Origin: GCA-2697345 sp002697345
GTDB taxonomy: Bacteria > Pseudomonadota > Alphaproteobacteria > Rhodobacterales > Rhodobacteraceae
Direction: 5' to 3'
Length of the DNA: 64,000 nt
Assembly (NCBI GenBank): GCA_943787605.1
Contig: CALSNB010000001.1
Coordinates: forward strand, 248,001-312,000
Of this stretch, positions 25,352-34,689 are shown piece after piece (positions within the stretch are counted from its first letter, which is position 1; each line of letters opens with the position of its first letter). Under the pieces are notes generated by a model. It made no database searches. It was not told the DNA's origin and was given only the letters and a program-made list of their open reading frames with translations. The translations under genes and the position numbers were made by a program.

Positions 25352-26257
25352 TTACAGAAAAATCACTAGTGCTAGTCCAGGCAAAGAAAGTAGGAAAGAT
25401 ATTACGACTAGTGGTGCAAGAGGTTTTGGGTCAACGTTGTATGCAGAGGCGAATACCAAAACCATTGCCCCGCAAGGTGCGGCCGCAACCATTAAGCCAG
25501 GCTTTAAATCATCTAGACTTAATTCTAAAACCCCAAAACCAATTACAGCCAATAGTACTGGATGGATCAAAACTTTAATAATAGAGATATTTAAAGCAAA
25601 ATTTAAGTTATCTGTAAGCTTACTTTTTGCTAGTATTATACCTAGTGCAAAAAGTGCTAATGGTGCTGCACAACTATAAGAAAACTTTAAGAATGTTAAA
25701 ATTGCTATCGGTAAATTAATTCCAGTTATAGCAATTGTTAAACCAGTTAAAACTCCCAAAACTAGAGGAATCCTTAGTAATCTTTTAAACAGTATTTTGA
25801 TGGATATAGTCGAGTTTGATGCATACTCTAACAGAAAAGTGATAACGAACGTGACAAGAATAACGTCCATTACAATTATTGCTGTAATTTGTGTTATGAT
25901 GTACCCTTCATATAGGTTCTCAGCAATGGGTAGGACATAGAGCACATGATTTGCGAGTGCTGTGGACATTCCAACTAATATTGAAGTCTTTAAATCATAA
26001 TGCCAAAATGAATGGGCTAACCAACCACCTAAAAGCCCTGTGATGAATTGTGCTGCTAGATAAGAGATCAGTATTCTAAAATTGAATAACGTAAAATCAA
26101 CTTCGGTAAGTATACTTATTCCAAGCACTGGCATGCCAAAAAAGAAAACTACTCGGTTCATTTCTCTTGCGGAATCTAGATTAAAAAAGTTAGTTCGGCC
26201 TAACATAAACCCACAGATTACCACTAATAAAATCGGAAGCATTCCATTTGTGATCAT
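25352..26257 (-). CDS. AEC family transporter (auxin efflux carrier/malonate permease-like)
   Basis: 301 residues, nearly all hydrophobic, with about ten membrane helices arranged as two inverted halves. GMLPILLVVICGFMLGR at the N-terminus and the repeated pattern with ANHVLYVLPIAENLYE and AAPCGAMVLVFASAYNVD before the last helices are characteristic of AEC transporters, which move organic acids or small molecules by secondary transport. It converges on hutU and has no obvious operon partner. The substrate is unknown; it need not be connected with histidine use. Confidence 0.85.
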   Translation of the reverse strand: MITNGMLPILLVVICGFMLGRTNFFNLDSAREMNRVVFFFGMPVLGISILTEVDFTLFNFRILISYLAAQFITGLLGGWLAHSFWHYDLKTSILVGMSTALANHVLYVLPIAENLYEGYIITQITAIIVMDVILVTFVITFLLEYASNSTISIKILFKRLLRIPLVLGVLTGLTIAITGINLPIAILTFLKFSYSCAAPLALFALGIILAKSKLTDNLNFALNISIIKVLIHPVLLAVIGFGVLELSLDDLKPGLMVAAAPCGAMVLVFASAYNVDPKPLAPLVVISFLLSLPGLALVIFL

Positions 26258-26565
26258 CTTTTAACCTTACTGTGCATTGTAAAGGACTGATTGTCCGTTC
26301 AAACTTATTTTGCCATTTTTGCCATTAAAGATAAGTTAATCCCTTATAATAAGTATCTGAAAATAAAAAGGGGGCTATTACGATGTAGGAAGTATTACAA
26401 GAGTAGTAGTTGTTAAAGTGTGTGGTCCTAGTAAATTTTTTTTTGAAAGTTGTTTTACTTAATTGCATATTGTTATCTTTTTTATATGACAGCAATCAGC
26501 ATAAATAGTGTGAAAAAATAGTTTTGCGTCTAGTTTTATTTTAGTTTTTTGTTTAAAAAGAAAAT
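26258..26565. other. 308-bp intergenic region, no gene seen
   Basis: This region lies between the divergent AEC transporter and PhyH dioxygenase genes and must hold both promoters. It is very AT-rich, with short T and A runs. I see no conserved small ORF, RNA or convincing inverted repeat. Confidence 0.5.
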
Positions 26566-27366
26566 ATGGATCGTCACTTAATAAATAATAGCCATATAAA
26601 GAGCTTTCAAGAAGATGGGGTAGTTCTTGTGAAAGGTCTTTTCAAAGATTTTGTAGATATAATTCGTGACGGAATTGACTATAATATCAAAAACCCTGGT
26701 CCTTACAGTGCTGAGAACTTACACGCTGGGGAAAGTGGCAGGTTTTTTGATGATTATTGTAATTGGTCAAGAATACCTCAATTTAAGGATGTAATCTTCC
26801 AATCAAGGGTAGGGGAAGTGGCCGCAGCCCTGATGTCTTCCAAGAAAGTACAACTTTTCCATGATCATGTCCTAGTAAAAGAGCCTGGAACATCAAAGCC
26901 AACACCTTGGCATCAAGATGGGCCGTACTACTTTGTTGATGGAATACAAAATGTTAGTTTTTGGTGTCCAGTTGATCAAGTTACTGACGCGTCACTCAGA
27001 TGTGTCGCTGGCTCACACCTATGGGCAAAGCCAGTTTTACCTACTAAATGGTTAAGTGAGGAAGACTTTTACGCTGGTGAAGATAAATACATGCCTGTTC
27101 CAGATCCTGATCTTGAAGGAATGAGAGTATTAGAATGGACTATGGAGCCAGGAGACGCTGTTGCATTTAACTATGGGATACTCCACGGCGCTAGGGGAAA
27201 TGAAACAAACTCTAGGAGGCGTGCTTTTTCACTTAGATTACTTGGAGATGATGCAGTTTATGTTGAGCGTCCAGGTCCAACATCTCCACCATTCCCAGGT
27301 CATCAAATGAAGGTAGGGGATTCTTTAAGAGAAGACTGGTTTCCGACAATCTTTGAAACACGATGA
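26566..27366 (+). CDS. Phytanoyl-CoA dioxygenase (PhyH) family Fe(II)/2-oxoglutarate oxygenase
   Basis: 266 residues with the double-stranded beta-helix of PhyH enzymes. The iron-binding facial triad is His116 and Asp118 in TPWHQDGPYY and His207 in YGILHGARGN, with Arg217-Arg219 in NSRRRAFSLR as 2-oxoglutarate ligand candidates. Members hydroxylate small acids, quaternary amines (ectoine hydroxylase) or phosphonates (PhnY). It stands alone on the plus strand, 52 bp before an AhpD-like gene that may be co-transcribed. The substrate cannot be told from sequence. Confidence 0.88.
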   Translation: MDRHLINNSHIKSFQEDGVVLVKGLFKDFVDIIRDGIDYNIKNPGPYSAENLHAGESGRFFDDYCNWSRIPQFKDVIFQSRVGEVAAALMSSKKVQLFHDHVLVKEPGTSKPTPWHQDGPYYFVDGIQNVSFWCPVDQVTDASLRCVAGSHLWAKPVLPTKWLSEEDFYAGEDKYMPVPDPDLEGMRVLEWTMEPGDAVAFNYGILHGARGNETNSRRRAFSLRLLGDDAVYVERPGPTSPPFPGHQMKVGDSLREDWFPTIFETR

Positions 27367-27418
27367 AACTTTTTTCTTGATCATTATTTAAAAAAATTAA
27401 GAAATAGGAGAAACTATT

Positions 27419-28027
27419 ATGTCATGGATTAAAACTGTTTCTTATGAAGATTCTGAAGGCCGTTTAAGAAAGCTTTATGACCGAGTAAAAGGGCCTGATA
27501 ATAATATCGATAATATTATGATGTCTCATTCATTGCGGCCCCATACTATGGAGGGGCATATGGCCATCTACAAGTATGTTCTACACCATTCAAATAATAA
27601 GATACCAAAGTGGTTCTTAGAAGTGCTTGGAGTATGGGTTAGTTGGTTGAATAATTGTAATTATTGTGTGGAACACCATTTTGGAGGTATGAAGAGATTA
27701 CTTGCGGATGATGTAAGGTCAGACTTGATTAGAGAGGCGATCGAGCAGGAAGATATTTCTAGTGCGCCTTTAGATTTGCAGCAAAAGAAAGCAATGGATT
27801 ATGCTAAAATGCTTAATAATACTCCTGCTGACCTGAGAGAGCATCATATTGAGGAATTAAGGGCTGTTGGTTTTGATGATGGTGAGATTCTTGAAATTAA
27901 TCAAGTGTCGGCATATTTTGCTTATGCAAACAGAACAGTGCTTGGCCTGGGAGTTTCCACAGTAGGTGATATTATAGGCTTGTCTCCTAATAATTCTGAA
28001 AATCCAGATGATTGGTCCCATAGCTAG
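27419..28027 (+). CDS. Carboxymuconolactone decarboxylase/AhpD-like peroxidase-related protein
   Basis: 202 residues. The all-helical CMD domain carries the redox motif NNCNYCVEHHF with Cys80, Cys83 and His87, as in AhpD-type alkylhydroperoxidases. A further helical part (PLDLQQKKAMDYAKMLN, NQVSAYFAYANRTVLGLGV) matches the 'peroxidase-related enzyme' subgroup of about 190-200 residues. It would reduce peroxides or act as a disulphide relay in the cytoplasm. GGAGAAAC precedes the ATG. It could protect the PhyH oxygenase from by-products, but that is only a suggestion from adjacency. Confidence 0.85.
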   Translation: MSWIKTVSYEDSEGRLRKLYDRVKGPDNNIDNIMMSHSLRPHTMEGHMAIYKYVLHHSNNKIPKWFLEVLGVWVSWLNNCNYCVEHHFGGMKRLLADDVRSDLIREAIEQEDISSAPLDLQQKKAMDYAKMLNNTPADLREHHIEELRAVGFDDGEILEINQVSAYFAYANRTVLGLGVSTVGDIIGLSPNNSENPDDWSHS

Positions 28028-28087
28028 TTTTACTTTTTAATCGTAAAAATTTAGTCTCAAAAATATTATGTTTTATTTAAGCCCCTA

Positions 28088-28969
28088 TTAGGAGACTTTT
28101 ATTGGTTTATGCCTAATACCTGTGAGGGCATTGAAAACAAGTGAGCCAATAATCAGTAAACCTCCTATAAGATTGTTTATGCCTAGTGGTTCATTGATTA
28201 AAATAAATCCCCATAAAGGAGCAAGGGCTACTTCGACCATAGCCAACAATGCAAGGTCTGTTGCTGTTACAACTCGGCTACCAATCGTATAACAAACCAT
28301 TCCACATCCAAGTATACTGGCCGCCACGACTACTGTTAGTAGAATATCATTTGTATTTATAGAAAACCCGGTTCCAGAAAATACTAAGATTAACCCAGTT
28401 ATAAAGATAGCTAAAATTCCTCCTAAAATTACCATGGGCAGCACGTCAGTTTCTTTATTCCACCTTAGTGCGATAGTGAATCCTGCGAAGCCAATTGCTG
28501 AACCTAATGCTGAGATATTACCGCTCAGAGCTCCAAGAGCTAACCCTTCTCGAACCATTATTATGACACCAATTAGTGCAAATAAAATTGCCCACCAAGT
28601 ACCGTTTCTTACGGGCTCTCTAAGAATGGGCCACGCAAAAACTGCTGTAAAAAACGGTGCTGCGGCAAATAAGAAGGCTGCATTTGCGATGGTTGTCGTT
28701 TGATATGCATAGATCCCTCCAAGATAAGCGCCCACTAAGCATAAAGCCCCAATAAAGCTTGGTAAGCGGAGATTAGCTAAGCTTTTAAAAGGATTATTTC
28801 TAGTTTTTACCCCAACAAAAAAAAGTAAGATTGGTACCATACCAAGGGATCGGTAAAATAATATCTGCCATGTGTTTGCATCATCAATTAGCTTTACAAT
28901 CACACCTATCCAAGACCAACAGACGCCGGCTATTAATACAAAGAGTATCGATTTTGTGTATGAAGCCAT
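28088..28969 (-). CDS. EamA/DMT family transporter
   Basis: 293 residues with ten hydrophobic helices made of two EamA repeats: SILFVLIAGVCWSWIGVIVK opens the first and ISALGSAIGFAGFTIALRW the second. Drug/metabolite transporters of this size move amino acids, nucleobases or small metabolites across the inner membrane, often outward. It converges with the CMD-like gene and has no visible operon partners. The substrate is unknown. A weak AT hairpin lies in the shared downstream region, but I did not call it as a terminator. Confidence 0.88.
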   Translation of the reverse strand: MASYTKSILFVLIAGVCWSWIGVIVKLIDDANTWQILFYRSLGMVPILLFFVGVKTRNNPFKSLANLRLPSFIGALCLVGAYLGGIYAYQTTTIANAAFLFAAAPFFTAVFAWPILREPVRNGTWWAILFALIGVIIMVREGLALGALSGNISALGSAIGFAGFTIALRWNKETDVLPMVILGGILAIFITGLILVFSGTGFSINTNDILLTVVVAASILGCGMVCYTIGSRVVTATDLALLAMVEVALAPLWGFILINEPLGINNLIGGLLIIGSLVFNALTGIRHKPIKVS

Positions 28970-29180
28970 AATAACTCAGTTCCTTATAAATAAAGTGCTA
29001 AGTTATTGAAACTTTAATAAAGCTCTGTTCTGGATGCGACTTATTAAACAGTCGTTTTTTGAAATAATTATTAATTATGAGGTTAAAGATTTACAAAAAG
29101 TTTTGATGTTCCAAAAACTATTTGGTATATTGATAACGTGCGGTTTGCCTAACTTTATGACACAATTTTTTAATTTTAAG

Positions 29181-29846
29181 TTAAGATTCTGGAAAAATTG
29201 TTATGTTATCATTTACTTTCCATTGAGGGTATTTTGATTGAATTTGTTGAAATCTGTTGGAAGTTATAAAATGGTTTAACCAGTGTTGAAGCTTTGGCCA
29301 AGGTTGCTTGTTGAACCATGTGATATCAACATTAGCAAATTGCCTTATGAAAGGTAATATAGAGAAGTCTGCAAGTGTACTCTTTTCGCCAAATAGATAA
29401 GATTCGGTTAACATGGTCTCTAATTTGAATAAAAATCTACAAGCTACTTTGCGACTTTCATTTAGGTCAATATCAGGATGACGTGAAGCATACTTAATTT
29501 CGTCTAGAGCATTTTTGAAAGGGCCGTCAGATTCCTTAATTAAGTCATATCCTTCACAAGGCATATCCAACCAGTTTTCTGGATCGTTTTTGTTTAAAGC
29601 CCAAATCATAATATCTAAGCTTTCATCAATTACTTTATTATCGATCACTAAGCAGGGTACTGTCGCACTGGGAGAAACTCTTAGAAAGTCGTAAGGTTTT
29701 TCACGCAAAACAACTTCTCGCAATTCTACATTAACTTTTGATGATACAAGTGATAAGCGAGTCCGCATTGCATAGGGACATCGCCTAAAACTATATAGGA
29801 TTGGAAGATTTGCTATATGTTTAGTAAAATTTATCATTAATTCCAT
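29181..29846 (-). CDS. Glutathione S-transferase family protein
   Basis: About 221 residues from the ATG at 29846; a TTG nine codons earlier is possible. The N-terminal thioredoxin-like domain has ILYSFRRCPYAMRTRLSL, with the CPYA motif of Omega/DHAR-like or glutaredoxin-type GSTs, then SATVPCLVIDNKVIDESLDIM, the cis-proline and gamma-glutamyl-binding ES. The C-terminal helical domain follows (about 90-220). Such enzymes conjugate or reduce substrates with glutathione. The Cys in place of Tyr/Ser suggests a thiol-transferase or lyase role. It is monocistronic as far as I can see. Confidence 0.85.
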   Translation of the reverse strand: MELMINFTKHIANLPILYSFRRCPYAMRTRLSLVSSKVNVELREVVLREKPYDFLRVSPSATVPCLVIDNKVIDESLDIMIWALNKNDPENWLDMPCEGYDLIKESDGPFKNALDEIKYASRHPDIDLNESRKVACRFLFKLETMLTESYLFGEKSTLADFSILPFIRQFANVDITWFNKQPWPKLQHWLNHFITSNRFQQIQSKYPQWKVNDNITIFPES

Positions 29847-30062
29847 TATTGTTTCAAAGTGAGAGACGTTCAAGTTTTATATTCTTTCATAAAGTATTTC
29901 CTTTTATTACTTCAAAAGTTAACGTTGAGAGAATTTTTAATATCATTGGACTGATAATTTTAGCTAAATATTTCATAGTCCATGAATAAATAATTTTAGA
30001 TAACGACAAATCGACACATAAATAGTAGAAGAAAACATAACAAATTCATAAGGATTATACAC

Positions 30063-30662
30063 ATGATGGAAAGAGTAAAATTTACTCAAATGAAAGATGG
30101 TGATAAGGAAGATTATGAATTCCTTAAAGTACATGAGACTGAATATGCAAAAGGAACTGCCAACCGTTTGCTAACAGCGCTTGTCGAACTTGATGAAAGC
30201 CTATCTGGCTATCAGATAACTAGACTGGGCCACTCTTTACAGGCAGCAACTCGTGCGTGGAGTGATACTAGTGACGTAGATTGGATAGTTTCAGCTTTAT
30301 TACATGATATTGGGGATATTTATGCTCCGTATAACCATGATGAATATGCGGCCACTATTCTTAGACCATTTGTTAGAGAGCAGTGCTCTTGGACTGTAGA
30401 GAAGCATGGAGACTTTCAAATGATATACTCTGGTCATCTTGTGGGTGGAAACCAAAATAAACGAGACATCTACAACGGGCACCCATATTTTCAAGATTGT
30501 GCAGACTTTTGTGAACGTTGGGACCAAGCTAGTTTTGACCCAGATTATGCTACGAAACCAATAGAATTTTTTAGAGAGATGGTAACGGAAGTTTTCGAGC
30601 GAAAGCCATATGATGCTAGAGTTATTAAAGCTGGTGAGAGGGTCCCACTTTATTCACTATAG
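30063..30662 (+). CDS. HD-domain protein (PhnZ-like subgroup by size, function uncertain)
   Basis: 199 residues, essentially a lone HD domain. Metal ligand candidates in order are His57 (RLGHSLQAATRA), His81-Asp82 (LLHDIGD), His92 (NHDEYAA), His115 (VEKHGDF) and Asp154 (RWDQASFDP). This spacing fits the small di-iron HD proteins that include the oxygenase PhnZ/TmpB and inositol oxygenase, as well as plain phosphohydrolases. The Tyr and Glu that mark the mixed-valent PhnZ type just before the first histidine are not at the expected places, so oxygenase activity is uncertain. A TauD-like dioxygenase follows 99 bp downstream, which recalls the PhnY-PhnZ pairing. Confidence 0.78.
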   Translation: MMERVKFTQMKDGDKEDYEFLKVHETEYAKGTANRLLTALVELDESLSGYQITRLGHSLQAATRAWSDTSDVDWIVSALLHDIGDIYAPYNHDEYAATILRPFVREQCSWTVEKHGDFQMIYSGHLVGGNQNKRDIYNGHPYFQDCADFCERWDQASFDPDYATKPIEFFREMVTEVFERKPYDARVIKAGERVPLYSL

Positions 30663-30761
30663 TAAAATAACTATTATTTATTTTGGAAGGTCGATATTAC
30701 AGGTGCAATTCCTTGAAGTGATATACTCATAGGTCTACTAATTCTAAAAAGGTAATTATAT

Positions 30762-31586
30762 ATGCGTATTGAAAATCTTAGTCCAGGAATAGGATCAGTG
30801 GTACATGATCTCGACTTGAGTCAGCCTCTGTCACCTGAATTGGTAAGTGAAGTCAAAGCATTGTGGCTCGATCGATTAATTATTGTCTTTCGTGGGCAAA
30901 GCATAAGCTCAGAACAGTATCTTTCTTTTGCAAAGCAGATAGGGACGCCTGGCACTTATCCATTCCTAAAAGGGCTTGAAGGTTACCCTACGATTACGCC
31001 AGTGCTGAAGAAGGAAACTGAGAAGGTTAATTTTGGGGGTGTATGGCACACTGACACCACTTATCAAGCAGCTCCTCCAATGGCGACTATGTTATATGCT
31101 TTAGAGTTACCTCCAGCAGGAGGAGACACATTATTTTCAAACCAATATGCTGCCTTTGACACTCTATCTGATGGCCTTAAGAAGTCTCTAAAAGATTTAC
31201 GAGTAGTCTGTCGTTCAGACAAAGCGGCGGTTTCTGCCACTAGAGAAAACCGAACATCTGAAACGGGACAAAACATTGTCAAAGAAGCTCTGATTGGTAT
31301 TCATCCTGTTATTAGAACTCATCCAGAAACAGGTGAGAAGTGTCTCTTTGTTAATCGCGCTCACGCAACGGCTTTTGAAGGTTGGACTGAAGGAGAGAGT
31401 TTAAGTTTACTTTCATTTTTATTTGATCACCAGACCAAAGAAGAGTTTCAGTGTAGACATAGATGGGAGTTAGGTGATCTAGCGTTATGGGATAATAGAT
31501 GTACGCTTCATTACCCAGTGAATGACTACTTCGGACATCGCAGGTTACTTCACCGAATAACACTTTTAGGAGACAAGCCTTACTAA
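30762..31586 (+). CDS. TauD/TfdA family Fe(II)/2-oxoglutarate dioxygenase
   Basis: 274 residues. The facial triad is His96 and Asp98 in GVWHTDTTY and His250 in CTLHYPVNDY, with Arg261 or Arg265 near the end for 2-oxoglutarate. The N-terminal GIGSVVHDLDLSQPLS and IIVFRGQ are typical of taurine/alpha-ketoglutarate dioxygenases. These cleave sulphonates, phenoxyacetates or phosphonates by hydroxylation next to the heteroatom. No sulphonate transporter is adjacent. Partnership with the HD-domain gene just upstream is possible. Confidence 0.88.
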   Translation: MRIENLSPGIGSVVHDLDLSQPLSPELVSEVKALWLDRLIIVFRGQSISSEQYLSFAKQIGTPGTYPFLKGLEGYPTITPVLKKETEKVNFGGVWHTDTTYQAAPPMATMLYALELPPAGGDTLFSNQYAAFDTLSDGLKKSLKDLRVVCRSDKAAVSATRENRTSETGQNIVKEALIGIHPVIRTHPETGEKCLFVNRAHATAFEGWTEGESLSLLSFLFDHQTKEEFQCRHRWELGDLALWDNRCTLHYPVNDYFGHRRLLHRITLLGDKPY

Positions 31587-31617
31587 GATTTATGTTTGTC
31601 TTGTTAGTTCCAAAAAA

Positions 31618-32787
31618 TTAAACTTTTCGTTTGCCTATAAATAGTGACAGTAAAAGTGCGCACACTGCTAAGTAACCCAAACTTATAAAAGCGTGATAAT
31701 AACTCCCCGTAACATCAAAAATCCAACCTACTGCAATAGGGCCTAAGGAACCACCTATAGAGCCAGCAAACAATATTGTCCCAAAAATAGTGCCGTGCTC
31801 CTTCATTCCAAAAAGGTCAGCAATAAGAGGTGAAATTACAGTAAAAAAGCCACCATGACCAAACCCATAGATTGCTGCCATGGAAAAGAGGGCGACATGA
31901 CTATCGACATAAGAGAACCCAAAAAGACTAGCTGTTAAAGGAAGTAAGCACAAAAAGAATGCTATATTTCCACCTAACCTATCAAAAAAAATACCAACAG
32001 TTAATCGGCCTGCCACGCTTGACGCGCCTATCACAGATAATAAAATGGATGCTTTGGTCGGTGTCATGCCAAGGTCTATCCCGTGCACTGCAAGATGGAC
32101 AGGAATTGCTAGTAAAATTGTTATTACTAGCAACTGGATTAGACATAAGGCCCAAAACTCACGAGTTTTTTTTACGGCCTTAAATGAGAGGCCTGACGCT
32201 GATGGTTTACCAATGGAGATACTAGTTTTTTTTGGATGGTTCATGTTTAGCGCGGCTGTCACTAGCAGTACGGATGCGGTAATGCCTAGTATCATCACGG
32301 CTTTTTTCCAACCGTAACTTATTATTAGGATTGCAGCTATAGGTGGAATTGTAACTTGCCCTGCGGCAGTGCCAACCTTAACTACAGCAGTCATTATTCC
32401 TCTACGTTGGTCGAACCATCGTGCTACAGTAGAGAGCGTCACTACGTCATGAGTTCCCATTCCTAAGGCAACAAATATTCCAAAAATAGAAAACAAATGC
32501 CATGGCGCTGTGACTTTTGACATTAGAAAAAAACCTACACCAATTGCAGTCCCGGTAAAACACAATACTAATTTTGGACCATACCTATCACTTAATCTAC
32601 CACTTATTATAGCTAACACCCCCATGCCAAGAAACGCAACTGAGGTACAGCTAGACAACATAGTTCGAGACCAACCAAACTCAATTTCAAATTCTTTTAT
32701 CAATAGACCGTAAGAGAAAAGTAAACCTATGACCGTAAATTGTGTTATACATGCACCGAAAAGCGCGCGGTAACGTGTTTGAATCAT
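31618..32787 (-). CDS. Major facilitator superfamily transporter (MCT/OFA-like)
   Basis: 389 residues with twelve membrane helices. The loop GRLSDRYGPKLVL after helix 2 is the MFS signature. The helix 1 text TVIGLLFSYGLLIKEFEIEFGWSRTMLSS resembles monocarboxylate and oxalate:formate type carriers, which often carry organic acids. It converges with the TauD gene. No substrate can be assigned. Confidence 0.87.
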   Translation of the reverse strand: MIQTRYRALFGACITQFTVIGLLFSYGLLIKEFEIEFGWSRTMLSSCTSVAFLGMGVLAIISGRLSDRYGPKLVLCFTGTAIGVGFFLMSKVTAPWHLFSIFGIFVALGMGTHDVVTLSTVARWFDQRRGIMTAVVKVGTAAGQVTIPPIAAILIISYGWKKAVMILGITASVLLVTAALNMNHPKKTSISIGKPSASGLSFKAVKKTREFWALCLIQLLVITILLAIPVHLAVHGIDLGMTPTKASILLSVIGASSVAGRLTVGIFFDRLGGNIAFFLCLLPLTASLFGFSYVDSHVALFSMAAIYGFGHGGFFTVISPLIADLFGMKEHGTIFGTILFAGSIGGSLGPIAVGWIFDVTGSYYHAFISLGYLAVCALLLSLFIGKRKV

Positions 32788-32988
32788 TTTAAGCCTTTTT
32801 GTGACGTAGCCTTAACTAATATATTAAGTTCAAGCATGAGTATGGCCTTTATACAAGTTTCTTTTTCTTTACATTATCTGCTGTCCGCAGAGAGGGTTTA
32901 AATGGATAAAAAGTTTTAACAATACTTCCAAATTCGATTGCGAATAAAGAAGATTAACTATAGGTGGTTCGTATGCTGAATGTTTATT

Positions 32989-33065
32989 GGCTCCTTAGCT
33001 CAACTGGATAGAGCACCAGACTTCGAATCTGGGGGTTGCAGGTTCGAGTCCTGCAGGGGTCACCA
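32989..33065 (+). tRNA. tRNA-Arg (anticodon TCG)
   Basis: 77 nt with a full cloverleaf. The acceptor GGCTCCT/AGGGGTC has two G-U pairs, the D stem is GCTC/GAGC, the anticodon stem CCAGA/TCTGG encloses CTTCGAA (anticodon TCG, reads CGA/CGG), the variable loop is GGGTT, and the T stem GCAGG/CCTGC carries loop TTCGAGT. CCA is encoded. A decayed aldehyde dehydrogenase fragment lies immediately downstream. Confidence 0.97.
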
Positions 33066-33111
33066 AAACTCTAAAACTCCTTATTTTTATGGATATTTTT
33101 ATATAGATGGC

Positions 33112-33281
33112 TATAACGTGAATGCAGTTTGCTACGCTGGCTAAAACTTGCCTCGTGGCTGGGTTTGTTGTTTAAATTTTTCGCCAGCAGCAGCATCACA
33201 AAATTTACCATCAGTGAAAGCTTTCCCATTCGGAGAAATATTTGCTGCAATGGCCTGATATTCAGTATACGGAAGTATCAC
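33112..33281 (-). pseudogene. Aldehyde dehydrogenase remnant (N-terminal, frameshifted, truncated)
   Basis: On the minus strand a GTG at 33281 with GGAG six bases upstream starts MILPYTEYQAIAAN..., followed by AFTDGKFCDAAAGEKF. This is the conserved N-terminus of aldehyde dehydrogenases (FIDGxFVDAASGxTF). The frame ends at a TAG (33141). In another frame the match continues as TTNPATRQVLASVANC, the NPATGEVLAxVA motif, so one frameshift has occurred. After about 60 codons the similarity stops near 33120 and the tRNA-Arg follows, so the remaining 400 or so codons are gone. Confidence 0.75.
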
Positions 33282-33305
33282 TTAATTCTCCATACTTTAT
33301 AAATG

Positions 33306-34511
33306 TTAAGTAATATCATCAGATATTTTTGTAGAATTTTTACTACGAAGACTTCGAGCAAATTTACGGATGTCTTCCAACAACATTTGTGGTTCCTCCA
33401 TCGCTGCAAAATGACCACCGCGTGGCATTTCAGTCCAATGTTGTATGTTGTAAATTCGTTCCGCATATGAGCGGGGTGGCCAATTCAGCATTTCTGCTGG
33501 GAACACTGCGCAACCCGTTGGAACTTCAACCCTATGCCCTTCAGCTGAGAGAAGGCGGCCACCTTCTTCGCGCCGACCATAATAAATCCAAGACGCCGAA
33601 TTAAATGTTCGAGTGGTTATATAGATCATAATATTGGTAAGTAATTCATCCTTTGAAAAAGCACTTTCAATGCAACCAGTTTTGACATCTGACCAGTCAT
33701 GAAATTTCTCGATCAGCCAGGCTGCAATACCAACTGGGCTATCAATCATAGCATAACTCAAAGTCTGAGGACGAGTTTCCTGTTGAGTGCGATAGCCATT
33801 CTGCATTACCTGATCTTCATTGAACTGCTTTTCCCAGGCTTTCTCCTCAACTGTTTGAGCGCCATCAGGATGACGCATTGTTAGTACGTTGATGTGAATT
33901 CCCGAACATGCTGTTGAGTGGTCATAGCCAAGCCAAGAACAGATCGCTCCACCCCAATCCCCACCCTGAGCAAGGTAACTTTCGAACCCCAAAGTATTTG
34001 TCATAAGAGAATTCAGAACTGAAGCCATTTTGCGAGGTCCATAGGGTCGTGGGGGCCGTCCAGAAAAGCCAAAACCAGGGAGCGAAGGAACTATCACTGT
34101 GAAGGCATCTTCTATATTTCCACCAAATCGCTCAGGATGTGCAAGTGGTTTAATGAGGTCAAAGAATTCAGCTACAGACCCCGGCCATCCATGGCTAATT
34201 ATGAGAGGAGTTGGGTTTTTACCACTTCCCTCTTCAAAGATAAAATGCATATCAATTCCGTCAACTGATGCTTTAAAATTTGAAAAAGAATTAATTTTTT
34301 CCTCTTGTGTGCGCCAATCAAACTTATCAACCCAATAGGTGCAAAGCTCTTTTAGATACCCTAAATTGGTACCATAATCCCATCCACCATCGTCGGGCAT
34401 CTCATGCCAAGGGTAGTCTGAAACCCGGAGAAGAATATTTTTCAAAACGTTTTCAGGGACTTTATAGTGAAACGGCGTTACATTTGGATTGATTTCAATA
34501 CGGTCTTTCAA
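33306..34511 (-). CDS. Epoxide hydrolase (microsomal-type, EHN domain)
   Basis: 401 residues. The N-terminal EHN domain (about 8-115; FHYKVPENVLKNILLRVSDY and WDYGTNLGYLKELCTYW) leads into an alpha/beta-hydrolase core with oxyanion motif HGWPG (107-111), nucleophile Asp185 in GGDWGG and base His367 in RGGHFAAMEEP, a full set for hydrolysis of epoxides to diols. The start is TTG at 34511 with AAGGA upstream; the next Met is too far in. The gene may once have followed or preceded the decayed aldehyde dehydrogenase in a common transcript, since both lie on the minus strand 24 bp apart. Confidence 0.9.
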   Translation of the reverse strand: MKDRIEINPNVTPFHYKVPENVLKNILLRVSDYPWHEMPDDGGWDYGTNLGYLKELCTYWVDKFDWRTQEEKINSFSNFKASVDGIDMHFIFEEGSGKNPTPLIISHGWPGSVAEFFDLIKPLAHPERFGGNIEDAFTVIVPSLPGFGFSGRPPRPYGPRKMASVLNSLMTNTLGFESYLAQGGDWGGAICSWLGYDHSTACSGIHINVLTMRHPDGAQTVEEKAWEKQFNEDQVMQNGYRTQQETRPQTLSYAMIDSPVGIAAWLIEKFHDWSDVKTGCIESAFSKDELLTNIMIYITTRTFNSASWIYYGRREEGGRLLSAEGHRVEVPTGCAVFPAEMLNWPPRSYAERIYNIQHWTEMPRGGHFAAMEEPQMLLEDIRKFARSLRSKNSTKISDDIT

Positions 34512-34689
34512 ATGGTTAATTCCTTAGATTCGATTTTCAACTACGATTGATGCTGCTATTTGTTTTATTAAAAAGGTATAGATTTTTTAAAACCTGAGCT
34601 AGTAGTTTGTTTTAGTATTTCTAAAACCTACTTTTAGTGGCAGATGATTAATAGGTCTAATTAGAGTTTTAAATAATAGGAGAACAAAG

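Noticed and set aside
29034..29237. 67-codon plus-strand frame between the EamA and GST genes
   Set aside because: No ribosome-binding site, composition like translated AT-rich spacer, and it overlaps the 3' end of the GST gene.
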